Positions 32,822 through 41,535 of a stretch of 64,000 nucleotides of DNA are shown piece after piece. Each line of letters opens with the position of its first letter. Position 1 is the stretch's first letter. The notes below the pieces were generated by a model. The model worked only from the letters and a program-made list of their open reading frames with translations, had not been told where the DNA came from and searched no databases. The position numbers and the translations under genes were made by a program. Source of the DNA: Micromonospora sp. PLK6-60. Lineage in GTDB: Bacteria; Actinomycetota; Actinomycetes; Mycobacteriales; Micromonosporaceae. Location of the stretch: positions 85,561 through 149,560 of the forward strand of contig NZ_JAIOAA010000014.1 of assembly GCF_019890675.1 (NCBI RefSeq). Direction: 5' to 3'.

Positions 32822-34075
32822 TTACACGGGCATGGTTCGCATTCGCCGTGCACCGGTCCGGGCCGCCTCGGACACCTCGTGCAGCATCCGCTCGATCCGG
32901 TCCACCCCGGCGGCCAGCGACATCTCCCGCTGGTACGCCTCGCGGCCCCGGCGCCCCATCTCCAGCCGGGCCGCTTCCGGAATGGTCGACGCCAGCCAGA
33001 ACCGGTCCGCCAGCGCGGCCCAGTCCTCGGGCGCGCAGGACAGCCCGGCCCGGGCCCGCTCCACCAGCTCCACCGTGTCGCCGCCGGCCGAGGCGATCAC
33101 CGGCGCGGCGCAGGAGAGCGCGGCCTGCAGCTTGCCGGGCACCGTCCCGCGCAGCTCCGGCCGGTCGCGCAACATCACCAGCTGGTAGTCGGCCGCCGCG
33201 TAGAGGTCGGGCATGTCCAGCGCCGAGCGCCGTTCGACGAACCGCACGTTCTCCGCCCGGAGCTGGTCGGCGAGCCCCCGCACCCGCCGCTCCTCCGGTC
33301 CGGAACCGACCAGGACGAGATCCATCCGGTCGCCGAGCGCCGCCGCCGCCCGCACCGCCGTCTCCAGGCCCTGCCGCCGGCCGATCGTGCCGGCGTGCAT
33401 CACCACGCCGCGGCCGTCGCGGCGGATCAGACCGTGGGCCGCCGGACTGGGCCGGACGGGGCGGAAGATCCGCTCGTCGGTCCAGTTGAGCACCAGTCGG
33501 ACCCGCTCCGGCGCCGCGCCGGCCGCCACCACCAGGTCCCGCATCGACGGCGCGGTGACCGCGAGCGCGGCCGCCTCCCGATAGACCCGCGCCATGGTGA
33601 CGCCGATCCGGCCCGCCCAGCGCCGCCGCTCCGCGTCCTCGGCCGCCTCGTCCTCCTCGGCCCAGACGTCCTGCACATGCAGGACCGTCGGCACCCGGCC
33701 CAGCCTGCGCAGCAGGCCGGCGGTGGCGAAGGCGGTCGGCGGGAGGTGGAAGACGTAGAGCGCGTCGATGCCGGCGAGGTAGCGGCGGCCGATCAGCGCC
33801 GCGCTGCCGGCGAAGGAGAGGTACGCCGCCCGCCGGGCGCCCGCCGAGCCGTCCCCGCGGGCGTACCTCGGCACCCGCCGGACCGTCAGGCGCTCGCTGT
33901 GCGTCTCGTGCCGCCACCGCTGGCGCCAGCCGGGATAGACGTGGCCGCCCGGGTAGTCCGGAAAGCCGGTCAACACCCGCACCTCGTGGCCCCGCGCGGC
34001 GAGTTCCTCGGCCAGGCTGCCGGGGATGAACGCCGGTTCGGGCGGGAAATGGTACGACAGAATGCCGATCTTCAT
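32822..34075 (-). CDS. GT4 glycosyltransferase of the surface-polysaccharide locus
   Basis: 417 aa. GT-B fold with KIGILSYHFPPEPAFIPGSLAEELAARGHEVRVLTGFPDYPGG (N-terminal acceptor domain, WbuB-like) and VVMHAGTIGRRQGLETAVRAA, LVGSGPEERRVRGLADQL, RALDMPDLYAAADYQLVML and EX7E-like APVIASAGGDTVELVERARAG (C-terminal donor domain). ATG at 34075 with GGAGGAACGGG. Likely adds a sugar to a lipid-linked precursor in the cytoplasm. Confidence 0.92.
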   Translation of the reverse strand: MKIGILSYHFPPEPAFIPGSLAEELAARGHEVRVLTGFPDYPGGHVYPGWRQRWRHETHSERLTVRRVPRYARGDGSAGARRAAYLSFAGSAALIGRRYLAGIDALYVFHLPPTAFATAGLLRRLGRVPTVLHVQDVWAEEDEAAEDAERRRWAGRIGVTMARVYREAAALAVTAPSMRDLVVAAGAAPERVRLVLNWTDERIFRPVRPSPAAHGLIRRDGRGVVMHAGTIGRRQGLETAVRAAAALGDRMDLVLVGSGPEERRVRGLADQLRAENVRFVERRSALDMPDLYAAADYQLVMLRDRPELRGTVPGKLQAALSCAAPVIASAGGDTVELVERARAGLSCAPEDWAALADRFWLASTIPEAARLEMGRRGREAYQREMSLAAGVDRIERMLHEVSEAARTGARRMRTMPV

Positions 34076-34222
34076 CCCGTTCCTCCGCTTCGCACTCGCC
34101 CCTCCGGCGCGGCGCGGCCCGGGGTCGGCCTCCGGTCCACGTAGGATCCCGGCAGCCCCTCCCCGACCACCGGCCGAGCCGACGCCGCCACCCCGCCGAC
34201 GCCACCGTCGAGAGGGGCCGTC

Positions 34223-34777
34223 ATGGCCGAGCGCATCCTGTTCGTCTGCCACGCCAACCTGTGCCGGTCGCCGATGGCCGAGTACCTGGCCGGGAAGCTG
34301 ATGGCGAAGCTGCCGGTCGAGGTGTTCAGCGCGGGCACGGCCGCGGTGGACGGCCACCCCATGCATCCGTACGCGGCGGACGTCGCCGCCGGCACCGGCG
34401 CCGACCCGCACGCCTTCCGCAGCCGCCGGCTGTCGCCCCGGCACCTCGCCGAGGCGGGATTGGTGCTGGCCGCCAGCCGCCGCCATCGGGCGCTCTGTGT
34501 CTCCCTCGCTCCCGCGGCCCTGCACCGGACGTTCACGCTGTACCAGTTCGCGCGGTTCGCCGAGAGCGCCGGCCGTCCGGCAGTCGGGGCCGGCGGCCTG
34601 CTCCCGGCGGTGGTGCGGGCCGTCGCCGAGGCGCGCGGCCGGGTGCAGCCGGCCCCGCCCGAGGACGACGACATCCGCGACCCGGTCCGCGGCACGCCCG
34701 AGGACTTCCGGCGCTGCGCCCACCGCATCGAGACCGCTCTGCTGCCGGTCGCGGCGCTCATCGAGGCAGCCGGGTGA
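34223..34777 (+). CDS. Low-molecular-weight protein tyrosine phosphatase
   Basis: 184 aa. P-loop CHANLCRS (Cys9-X5-Arg15) at the N-terminus and the DPVRG general-acid region near residue 152. In polysaccharide loci this enzyme (Wzb/PtpA type) removes phosphate from the BY-kinase C-terminal tyrosines. Its 3' end overlaps that kinase gene tail-to-tail by 20 bp. Confidence 0.92.
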   Translation: MAERILFVCHANLCRSPMAEYLAGKLMAKLPVEVFSAGTAAVDGHPMHPYAADVAAGTGADPHAFRSRRLSPRHLAEAGLVLAASRRHRALCVSLAPAALHRTFTLYQFARFAESAGRPAVGAGGLLPAVVRAVAEARGRVQPAPPEDDDIRDPVRGTPEDFRRCAHRIETALLPVAALIEAAG

Positions 34778-36230
34778 GGTGCTGGGTCTCGCCGTCGACC
34801 CGGTCCGCCCGACCGGAGCGGGTCCGCCCCAGGTCGGTCGCGGCCCGGGCCCGGTCGACCGGTACCCCCGCCGGCTGCGCGGGCACCAGCACCTTGTAGC
34901 TCTCGTAGCCGTACGCGTCGACCTTGGCGATCTTGGCCATGTTGAGGACGCAGCCGAGCAGCCGCACCGAGACCGACTGCAGCGCCTGGGCGGCCGCGGC
35001 GACGTGGTTGCGATCCGTCCGTCCGTGCTGGCTGACCAGCAGCGCGCCGTCGGCCTGCACCGCCACCACCACCCCGTCGGTGACGCTGCGCAGGGGCGCG
35101 GTGTCGATGACCACGATGTCCGCCGACTGCCGCAGCACGACCAGCAGGTCCGCCATCGCCTTCGAGCCGAGCAGCTCGCTGGGGTTGGGCGGCGCGGAGC
35201 CGCTCGGCAGCACCAGCAGCGACTTGTCGCCCCAGCGCTGCACCACGTCGCCGACCTGCACGTCGCCGAGCAGCACGTCGGTCAGGCCGACCCCGGACTC
35301 CAGGCCGAGGTAGTCGGCGACCTTCGGCCGGCGCAGGTCGGCGTCGACCAGGGCGACCCGCCAGCCCGCCTCGGCCAGCGCGATGGCCAGGTTGCAGGCG
35401 AGGGTGGTCTTGCCCTCGCCCTGCAACGCGCTGGTCACCGCGATCACCCGCGCGGGCTCGTGCACGTCGACGAACCTCAGGTTGGTCCGCAGCTTGCGGA
35501 CCGCCTCGGCGCGGGCCGAGTGCGCCTGGTCCCCCACGATCAGCGGCGCCGAGCGGGCCGCGCCGTCGAAGGGGATCTCGCCCAGCAGCGGGCTGCCGGT
35601 GACCCGCTGGAGGGTCAACGAGTCGCGCAGCCGGGTGTCGAGCCGGCTGCGCAGCACCGCGAGCGCCACGCCGGCCAGCAGCCCCAGCAGCGCGCCCAGC
35701 GCCAGGTTGCGGACCGGCTGCGGGGAGACCGGGGCGGAGCCGACCCGGGGGCCGCTGATCACCTCGATCTTGATGGTCGGGCCACCGCCGCCCGGCGGGG
35801 TCTCGACCTGCTTGACCAGGTCCACGAAGCCGGCGGCGACCGCCTCGGTGAGCTTGAGGGCGCGCGGGGCGTCGGTGTCGGTGACCGTCGCCCGCAGCAG
35901 CACCGTGTCCGGCACCACCGACGCCTGAATCCGGGCCTGTACCTGGTCCGCGGTGAGCCCCAGCGGCGCCTTCGCCACCACGCCCTGCGCCAGCCGGTCG
36001 CTGCGCAGCAGGTCGATGTACGACTTGACCCGCTGCTGCATCAGGAAGTTGCCCTGGTACGCCTCGCCAACCCCCTTGCCCGGGGTGGTCACGAAGAACG
36101 TCGCGGTGGCCTCGTACCGGGGCTGGGTCCGCACCGTGACGAGCGCGGACACCCCGAGGGCCAGCATGACGGTGAGCACCATGATCCACCAGTTGCGGCG
36201 GACCAGGCGCAGGCTGCTGCGCACATCCAT
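34758..36230 (-). CDS. Wzz/BY-kinase fusion: polysaccharide chain-length regulator and tyrosine autokinase
   Basis: 490 aa. Membrane segments at about 15-33 and 175-195 enclose a periplasmic Wzz-type domain; the cytoplasmic half is a bacterial tyrosine kinase. Walker A SALQGEGKTTLA (268-278), Walker A' RVALVDADLRRP (291-302) and Walker B DIVVIDTAP (371-379) are intact. The C-terminal tyrosine cluster is small: Tyr440, Tyr442, Tyr445. Phosphorylation controls oligomerisation and polymer export in homologues. Start ATG at 36230. Confidence 0.92.
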   Translation of the reverse strand: MDVRSSLRLVRRNWWIMVLTVMLALGVSALVTVRTQPRYEATATFFVTTPGKGVGEAYQGNFLMQQRVKSYIDLLRSDRLAQGVVAKAPLGLTADQVQARIQASVVPDTVLLRATVTDTDAPRALKLTEAVAAGFVDLVKQVETPPGGGGPTIKIEVISGPRVGSAPVSPQPVRNLALGALLGLLAGVALAVLRSRLDTRLRDSLTLQRVTGSPLLGEIPFDGAARSAPLIVGDQAHSARAEAVRKLRTNLRFVDVHEPARVIAVTSALQGEGKTTLACNLAIALAEAGWRVALVDADLRRPKVADYLGLESGVGLTDVLLGDVQVGDVVQRWGDKSLLVLPSGSAPPNPSELLGSKAMADLLVVLRQSADIVVIDTAPLRSVTDGVVVAVQADGALLVSQHGRTDRNHVAAAAQALQSVSVRLLGCVLNMAKIAKVDAYGYESYKVLVPAQPAGVPVDRARAATDLGRTRSGRADRVDGETQHLTRLPR

Positions 36231-36421
36231 CAGGTCGGCCTCCCGGCGCGGCGGACAACACGGCTGAGCTGCACGAAAACCCCCTAGTAGGCATTAACAC
36301 CGTGTAAGGATGGAAACCCCGCACACGGCGTCTTCGTTTCCTAACCGAATGTAGACGAACACGAGCCCTCATTAGCCGCAAACCCCTCGGGCGGTTCTAT
36401 AGCTACCAAAGGGAGACAACG
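36231..36421. promoter_or_regulatory. Divergent promoter region of the polysaccharide locus
   Basis: This 191-bp spacer is AT-richer than its surroundings. On the plus strand a TATAGCT stretch about 35 bases before the GTG at 36422 is a possible -10. A GGGAGA ribosome site lies eight bases before the GTG. No operator dyad was identified. Confidence 0.4.
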
Positions 36422-38275
36422 GTGCCCGTATCGCCAACCTCGTCCGGCCCCGTCACGCCCATCACGATGAATCGACGCGCCCGAGCCCTGTCTCTGTTAA
36501 CGCTGGACACGGCCGCCTGGTGCGCCGGATTTCTGGCCGCCGCGGCCACCCGGTACGAGTGGGATCTCACCGGGCACACCGCGACCGTCGCGGTGATCGC
36601 CGCCCTCGCCTGCGTCGCGGTGCACACCGGCGCCGAGCGGATCCGGCTCGCGGTCTGGGGCCGGCACCCGGTGGGCAGCGCGGCCGAGGCGCGCGACCTC
36701 GCCGTCACCGGCACGCTGGCCATCGCCGCCGCGCTGGCGGTGCTCCTGCCGATGGACGTCCGACCGGTGCCGGCGAGCACCCCGCTGGTCGGTGGCGCGG
36801 TGGCGATCCTGCTCATGACGGGCGGCCGGGCCGGGTTCCGGTTCCACCGGGAACGGGTCCGACCGGCCCGCGCCGCGGCGTCCCGGGCGCTGATCTACGG
36901 GGTGGACGGCACCAGCGAGCGGCTGGTCCGGGTGCTGCTCGCCGACCCGGCCGGCCGGTACCGACCGGTCGGCCTGCTCGACGACGACCGGGACAACCGG
37001 ACCCTGCGCCTGGCCGGGGTGCGGGTGCTGGGCGGGCGCGAGCAGGTCGGCGACGCCATCCGGCTCACCGGCGCCGACACGGTGATCTTCTCGATGGCCG
37101 GCGCGGCGCCCGAGCTGATGCGCGACGTGCGCGCCCGGACCCTGCAGGCCGGCGCCGCGTTCAAGGTGCTCCCGCCGGTGCACGAGCTGCTCGACCGGCC
37201 GGTCGCGGTCTCCGACGTCCGGGACATGCAGATCACCGACCTGCTCGGCCGGGCGCAGCGGGTGGCCGAGCTGATGGTCGACCGCAACGGCCTGGCCGGC
37301 CGGCGGGTGCTGGTCACCGGCGCGGGCGGTTCGATCGGCTCGGAGCTGTGCCGACAGATCGCCCGCTGCGAGCCGGGCGAGCTGATGATGCTCGACCGGG
37401 ACGAGTCGGCGCTGCACGCGCTGCAGATGTCGCTGCACGGCCGGGCCCTGCTCGACGGGCCGGAGCTGATCCTCGCCGACATCCGGGACCGGGACGGCAT
37501 CACCCGGATCATCGCCGACCGGCAGCCGGACGTGGTCTTCCACGCCGCCGCGCTGAAACACCTCACGCTGCTGCAACGGCACCCCGGCGAGGCGGTCCTG
37601 ACCAACCTGCGGGGCACGCTGAACGTGCTGGAGGCGTGCCGGGACGTCGCCGAGTTCGTGAACATCTCGACCGACAAGGCGGCCGATCCGGTAAGCGTGC
37701 TCGGCTACTCGAAGCGGATCACCGAACGGCTCACCGCCCACTACGCCGACCTGTTCGGCGGACGCCACCTCAGCGTCCGGTTCGGCAACGTGCTCAGCAG
37801 CCGCGGTTCGGTGCTCACCGCGTTCGAGGCGCAGCTGCGGGCCGGGATGCCGATCACCGTCACCCACCCGGACGTGACCCGGTACTTCATGACCGTCCAG
37901 GAAGCGGTGCAACTGGTGCTCCAGGCCGCCTCGATCGGCCGGGGCGGAGAGGCGCTGGTGCTCGACATGGGCGAGCCGGTCCGGATCGCCGACGTGGCGC
38001 GCCGGCTCGCCGCGGAGGCCCCCGGGCACAGCGAGATCGTCTTCACCGGCCTGCGGCCGGGCGAGAAGCTGCACGAGGACCTGTTCGGCGCCGACGAGGT
38101 CGACACCCGACCGCTGCACCCGCTGATCTCCCACGTGCCGGTGCCCCCGCTGCACCCGGACGAGATCCGCGCCCTCGACCCGTACGGCGAGCCGGACGAG
38201 CTGATCAAGCGGATGGAACTGCTCTGCGCGCAGCCGGTCGACCGGCTGTGGGGAGTGCTGCCCACCCCCCGGTGA
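36422..38275 (+). CDS. Nucleotide-sugar 4,6-dehydratase/epimerase, CapD/WbpM/FlaA1-like membrane protein
   Basis: 617 aa. Four N-terminal membrane segments (about 19-37, 45-63, 84-103, 112-128), a CoA-binding-like Rossmann domain at ~145-265, then an extended SDR domain. Cofactor motif VLVTGAGGSIGSELC at about 298, catalytic STDKAADPVSVLGYSKR near 418. The family triad is Ser-Met-Lys; here Met is Leu and a Tyr stands two residues before the Lys. C-terminal GLRPGEKLHEDLF is a family signature. Makes a deoxyamino-sugar nucleotide. Confidence 0.9.
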   Translation: MPVSPTSSGPVTPITMNRRARALSLLTLDTAAWCAGFLAAAATRYEWDLTGHTATVAVIAALACVAVHTGAERIRLAVWGRHPVGSAAEARDLAVTGTLAIAAALAVLLPMDVRPVPASTPLVGGAVAILLMTGGRAGFRFHRERVRPARAAASRALIYGVDGTSERLVRVLLADPAGRYRPVGLLDDDRDNRTLRLAGVRVLGGREQVGDAIRLTGADTVIFSMAGAAPELMRDVRARTLQAGAAFKVLPPVHELLDRPVAVSDVRDMQITDLLGRAQRVAELMVDRNGLAGRRVLVTGAGGSIGSELCRQIARCEPGELMMLDRDESALHALQMSLHGRALLDGPELILADIRDRDGITRIIADRQPDVVFHAAALKHLTLLQRHPGEAVLTNLRGTLNVLEACRDVAEFVNISTDKAADPVSVLGYSKRITERLTAHYADLFGGRHLSVRFGNVLSSRGSVLTAFEAQLRAGMPITVTHPDVTRYFMTVQEAVQLVLQAASIGRGGEALVLDMGEPVRIADVARRLAAEAPGHSEIVFTGLRPGEKLHEDLFGADEVDTRPLHPLISHVPVPPLHPDEIRALDPYGEPDELIKRMELLCAQPVDRLWGVLPTPR

Positions 38276-38404
38276 GGGGCAGGTCTCGGCGCCGCGACTC
38301 GCCACCGCGGCCGCGGCCCGGATAGGGTCGGGTCCAGGTGTGCCGGGAAGTCTGGTCGGCGGTGAGTTCCTGCCGTCCCCGTATTCCCGAGGTGAAGCAC
38401 GCCC

Positions 38405-39724
38405 ATGACCAACCCGCCCACCGGTCCGACCCGCTCGAAGCGGCACCGGCTCCTCTCCCGCGGCTCCTGGCCGGAGGCCCGCTTCCTGGGCGACGTGCTG
38501 CGCACCGAGACCGTCGGCGGTGGCCTGCTGCTGCTCGGCGCGGTGCTCGCCCTGCTCTGGGCCAACTCGCCGTGGGGGGACTCGTACGTCGCGCTGGCCC
38601 GCTGGGTGCCCTGGCCCGGCGGCGCCGGGCTGCACCTGGACCTGGACCTGGCCCAGTGGGCCGCGGACGGGTTGCTGGCGATCTTCTTCTTCGTGGTCGG
38701 GCTGGAGCTCAAACGCGAGTTCGTCGCCGGCGACCTACGCGACCCGCGCCGCGCCGCGCTACCGGTGGTGGCCGCCATCGGCGGCATGCTGGCGCCCGCG
38801 TTGATCTACGTGGCGGTGAACCTCGGCGGGTCGGGGCTGCGCGGCTGGGCGATCCCCACCGCCACGGACATCGCCTTCGCGCTGGCCGTGCTGGCCGTGA
38901 TCGGCTCGTACCTGCCGCACGGGTTGCGCGCCTTCCTGCTCACCCTGGCCGTGGTGGACGACCTTCTCGCGATCAGCATCATCGCGGTCTTCTACACCGC
39001 GGACTTCAGCCCGCTGCCGCTGCTCGCGGCGCTGGTCCCGATCGCCGCCTTCGGCCTGCTCGTGCAGCGCCGCAAAACCTGGTGGTGGGCGCTGATCCCG
39101 CTGGCCGTGCTGGCCTGGACGCTCGTGCACTTCTCCGGGGTGCACGCCACGGTGGCGGGGGTGCTGCTCGGCTTCACCGTGCCGGTGCTGAGCCGTAAGG
39201 GCAGTGGCCCGGGGCTGGCCGAGCACCTGGAGCACCGCTGGCGGCCGGTGTCGGCCGGCTTCGCGGTGCCGGTGTTCGCCTTCTTCGCCGCCGGCGTCTC
39301 GCTGCGCGACGCCGACCTGGGCGCGGTCTTCACCGACCCGGTGGTGATCGGCATCGTGGCCGGTCTGGTGCTGGGCAAGACGATCGGCATCCTCGGCTCG
39401 ACCTGGCTGCTGGCCCGGTTCACCCGGGCCGAACTGGACGAGGACATCCGCTGGGCGGACCTGCTCGGGGTGTCCCTGCTGGCCGGCATCGGCTTCACCG
39501 TGTCGCTGCTGATCGGCGAGCTGGCGTTCGGTGTGGGCAGCGCCGAGGACGACCGGGTCAAGACGGCCGTGCTGACCGCCTCGGTCACCGCGGCGGTGCT
39601 GGCCGCGGTGGTGCTGTCCCGGCGGAACGCGGCGTACCGGCGCATCGCGCTGCGCGAGACCCGCGACGCCGACGCGGACGGCGTGCCGGACGTCTATCAG
39701 GAGCGGCCGGTCCAGGGCGGCTGA
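38405..39724 (+). CDS. nhaA: Na+/H+ antiporter NhaA
   Basis: 439 aa with about 12 hydrophobic segments. The NhaA signatures ATDIAFALAVLAVIGS and AVVDDLLAISIIAVFY (the paired Asp that bind Na+ or H+) are intact. Trades internal Na+ for external H+ to hold pH and salt balance. ATG at 38405. A TAGGGT hexamer near 38325 may be the -10 element. Followed by an 18-bp terminator stem. Confidence 0.95.
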   Translation: MTNPPTGPTRSKRHRLLSRGSWPEARFLGDVLRTETVGGGLLLLGAVLALLWANSPWGDSYVALARWVPWPGGAGLHLDLDLAQWAADGLLAIFFFVVGLELKREFVAGDLRDPRRAALPVVAAIGGMLAPALIYVAVNLGGSGLRGWAIPTATDIAFALAVLAVIGSYLPHGLRAFLLTLAVVDDLLAISIIAVFYTADFSPLPLLAALVPIAAFGLLVQRRKTWWWALIPLAVLAWTLVHFSGVHATVAGVLLGFTVPVLSRKGSGPGLAEHLEHRWRPVSAGFAVPVFAFFAAGVSLRDADLGAVFTDPVVIGIVAGLVLGKTIGILGSTWLLARFTRAELDEDIRWADLLGVSLLAGIGFTVSLLIGELAFGVGSAEDDRVKTAVLTASVTAAVLAAVVLSRRNAAYRRIALRETRDADADGVPDVYQERPVQGG

Positions 39725-39752
39725 CGCCGCCGTCCCGGTTCCGGGTACCCCA

Positions 39753-39792
39753 GGTGGGTCCGGGGCGCGGTCACCCGCGCCCCGGACCCACC
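39753..39792. terminator. 18-bp perfect stem between convergent genes
   Basis: Bases 39753-39770 pair with 39775-39792 around a TCAC loop. Lies between nhaA and the minus-strand operon beginning at 40670. No T-tract. Confidence 0.85.
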
Positions 39793-39796
39793 GGGC

Positions 39797-40003
39797 TCAC
39801 TCGCGGCGCTGCGGGGTCCGCCGCTCCGCCCGTTCCGCGGTCTCGTCGCTGAGCGCGTCGGCCGCCGGTTCGGTGAGGTCGTCACCGGGTACGGCCACCG
39901 CCTCGGCCAGATCCTGCTCGTCGGGGCGACCCCCGGGCGGGGGCTCGGGGGCGGTGGCCCCGCCAGCGAAGCCGTACTCGTTGGGTTCGTCATGCCGGCT
40001 CAT
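39797..40003 (-). CDS. Small acidic hypothetical protein (68 aa)
   Basis: Starts MSRHDEPNEYGFAGG with GGGAGGAA nine bases upstream. Rich in Glu, Ala, Pro and Asp, so probably disordered. Its start overlaps the preceding membrane gene by ATGA (40000-40003). No family recognised. Confidence 0.65.
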   Translation of the reverse strand: MSRHDEPNEYGFAGGATAPEPPPGGRPDEQDLAEAVAVPGDDLTEPAADALSDETAERAERRTPQRRE

Positions 40004-40311
40004 GCGGTATTCCTCCCGTTATATCCGGTCTCACCGTGCCGCCAGGTCAGACCGTGATCGTTCCCGCCGCCGGACCGGCGAAACAACGCGGGCGGCCCGG
40101 TCGCCAGCACCGCCCAGAGCAGCCGGCGCACCATGATGATCAGCGCGGCCCCGGCCAGCTCGGTCCAGCCCTGGTCGACGGTCAACCGCAGCAGGCCCGC
40201 CGCGGTCAGCAGGTCCAGCAGCACCCGCAGCGCGGCCCGCCACGAGCGGCTGGTCACCAGCGCCACCACGGCGCAGACCAGCGCCAGGGTGGTGACCAGG
40301 GTGCCGATCAC
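40000..40311 (-). CDS. Small membrane protein (103 aa)
   Basis: Three hydrophobic segments (about 3-20, 30-45, 52-75) and a His/Gly-rich tail (GGNDHGLTWRHGETGYN). Overlaps both neighbours by ATGA-type four-base overlaps. No family recognised. Co-transcribed with the DUF1622 gene. Confidence 0.7.
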   Translation of the reverse strand: MIGTLVTTLALVCAVVALVTSRSWRAALRVLLDLLTAAGLLRLTVDQGWTELAGAALIIMVRRLLWAVLATGPPALFRRSGGGNDHGLTWRHGETGYNGRNTA

Positions 40312-40670
40312 GACGGCGGCCCGGTCCGGCCCACCTGCTGCTGCTCCTGGGCGATCTCCCGGCGCAGGAAGTAGTTGAGCGCGGTCCGGATGGTGGCGAT
40401 CGCGGCCAGCTTGGCGATCTGGTCGAAGGTCGGCGACACCGCCGTACGCAGGATGTCCGCGGCGAGCTGGAACTCCAGCCCGAGGGTGAGGAACCGGCCC
40501 AGGGACAGCCGGATCGGGGTGAAGACGGCGGCGTCGCGGCAGCGCAGCCCGTCCACCACGAACCGGAGGGCCGCCCAGGCCGCGCCGACGAAGATGATCA
40601 GGGCACCGGCGATCTCCACCGCGGTGACCAGTACCTGGTCACCGCGGTGGAGCAGCTCCTCCAGCCTCAC
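40308..40670 (-). CDS. DUF1622-family membrane protein
   Basis: 120 aa. FTPIRLSLGRFLTLGLEFQLAADILRTAV and AAIATIRTALNYFLRREI are the DUF1622 hallmarks; membrane segments at about 17-38 and 60-78. First gene of a three-gene operon with ATGA overlaps. Function unknown. Confidence 0.88.
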   Translation of the reverse strand: MRLEELLHRGDQVLVTAVEIAGALIIFVGAAWAALRFVVDGLRCRDAAVFTPIRLSLGRFLTLGLEFQLAADILRTAVSPTFDQIAKLAAIATIRTALNYFLRREIAQEQQQVGRTGPPS

Positions 40671-40706
40671 CCCGCAGCGTTACCCGCGCAGTCGGGCGGT
40701 AGGCCA

Positions 40707-41294
40707 TCAGGTCAGCTCGCGCACCGCCTCCAGGATCAGCCAGAGGCCGCAGATGGCGAAGAGGATGGCGGCGCCGTACTTGATGGTCTTCTCGGGCAGC
40801 TTCCGCCCGAGCAGCCGCCCGACCAGGATGGCCAGCGCGTCCGCGGCGACCATGCCGATCGTGGAGCCGAGCCAGGTGCCGAACCAGCCGTACTTGGTGG
40901 CCAGCGTGATGGTGGCCAGCATGGTCTTGTCCCCCAGCTCGGCCAGGAAGAACGCGACGCCCACCGTGATGATGGCCGACTTGGTGGACCGCTCGGCCTT
41001 CTGCCGCTCCGCCTCGGTCAGCTCGTCCCCGCGCAGGGTCCAGGCCCCGAAACCGAGGAAGGCCAGACCGGCGATCAACGAGATCCAGCCGGTCGGCAGG
41101 GCGGCGCCGAGGCCGTAGCCGATGCCGACCGAGGCCAGGTGCACCACGGCGGTGGCGACGGTGATGCCGATCAGCACCGGCACCGGCTTGAAACGCGTGG
41201 CGAACGTCAGCGCCATCAACTGGGACTTGTCGCCCAGTTCGGCGACGAAGATGACGCCGAAGCTGACCACCAGCGCGACGAGGAAACCCTCCAT
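40707..41294 (-). CDS. GDT1/UPF0016-family cation exporter (probable Mn2+)
   Basis: 195 aa with six membrane segments. The twin signature motifs of this family are present: VAELGDKSQ (helix 1) and LAELGDKTM (helix 4), which bind the cation. Bacterial members such as MneA export Mn2+. ATG at 41294 is preceded by GGGAAGGG. The long leader is a yybP-ykoY-type riboswitch, independent support for a manganese role. Confidence 0.92.
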   Translation of the reverse strand: MEGFLVALVVSFGVIFVAELGDKSQLMALTFATRFKPVPVLIGITVATAVVHLASVGIGYGLGAALPTGWISLIAGLAFLGFGAWTLRGDELTEAERQKAERSTKSAIITVGVAFFLAELGDKTMLATITLATKYGWFGTWLGSTIGMVAADALAILVGRLLGRKLPEKTIKYGAAILFAICGLWLILEAVRELT

Positions 41295-41336
41295 GACAAC
41301 CCTTCCCGATCCGAGCCGGGAGGAGGAACGGGGGTG

Positions 41337-41456
41337 CCCTCGACCCGGCTGTGACAGCCTGAGTCGAAGGTCTCGCCCGCCCCGGAACGGGGCCGCGTGG
41401 CCGGATGCGGAACGCACCAGTATGTCGACCACGACATTGGGGGCTACTCCCCTTCG
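41337..41456 (-). promoter_or_regulatory. yybP-ykoY-class (manganese) riboswitch of the GDT1 gene
   Basis: Minus strand begins CGAAGGGGAGTAGCC and ends with GCGAGACCTTCGACT, the two conserved halves of the aptamer. P1 pairs CGAAGG (41451-41456) with CCTTCG (41365-41370). The CCTTCGAC strand can instead pair with GTCGAGGG (41337-41344) across a stem topped by GGCTG/CAGCC, giving a competing hairpin. The hairpin lies upstream of the ribosome site, so control could be at termination or translation. Confidence 0.88.
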
Positions 41457-41535
41457 CGCCGCCAGCCTAGCCGACCCGCGGTCGGTGGGCCGGCCGGGGT
41501 GAACGGGTTCACCCCGGCCGGCCTCCGACGTCGGC

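Noticed and set aside
30933..34205. 1090-codon minus-strand open frame
   Set aside because: Only its 3' 594 codons are the DUF4012 protein; the rest is out-of-frame shadow of the GT4 gene, which has a good start and motifs.
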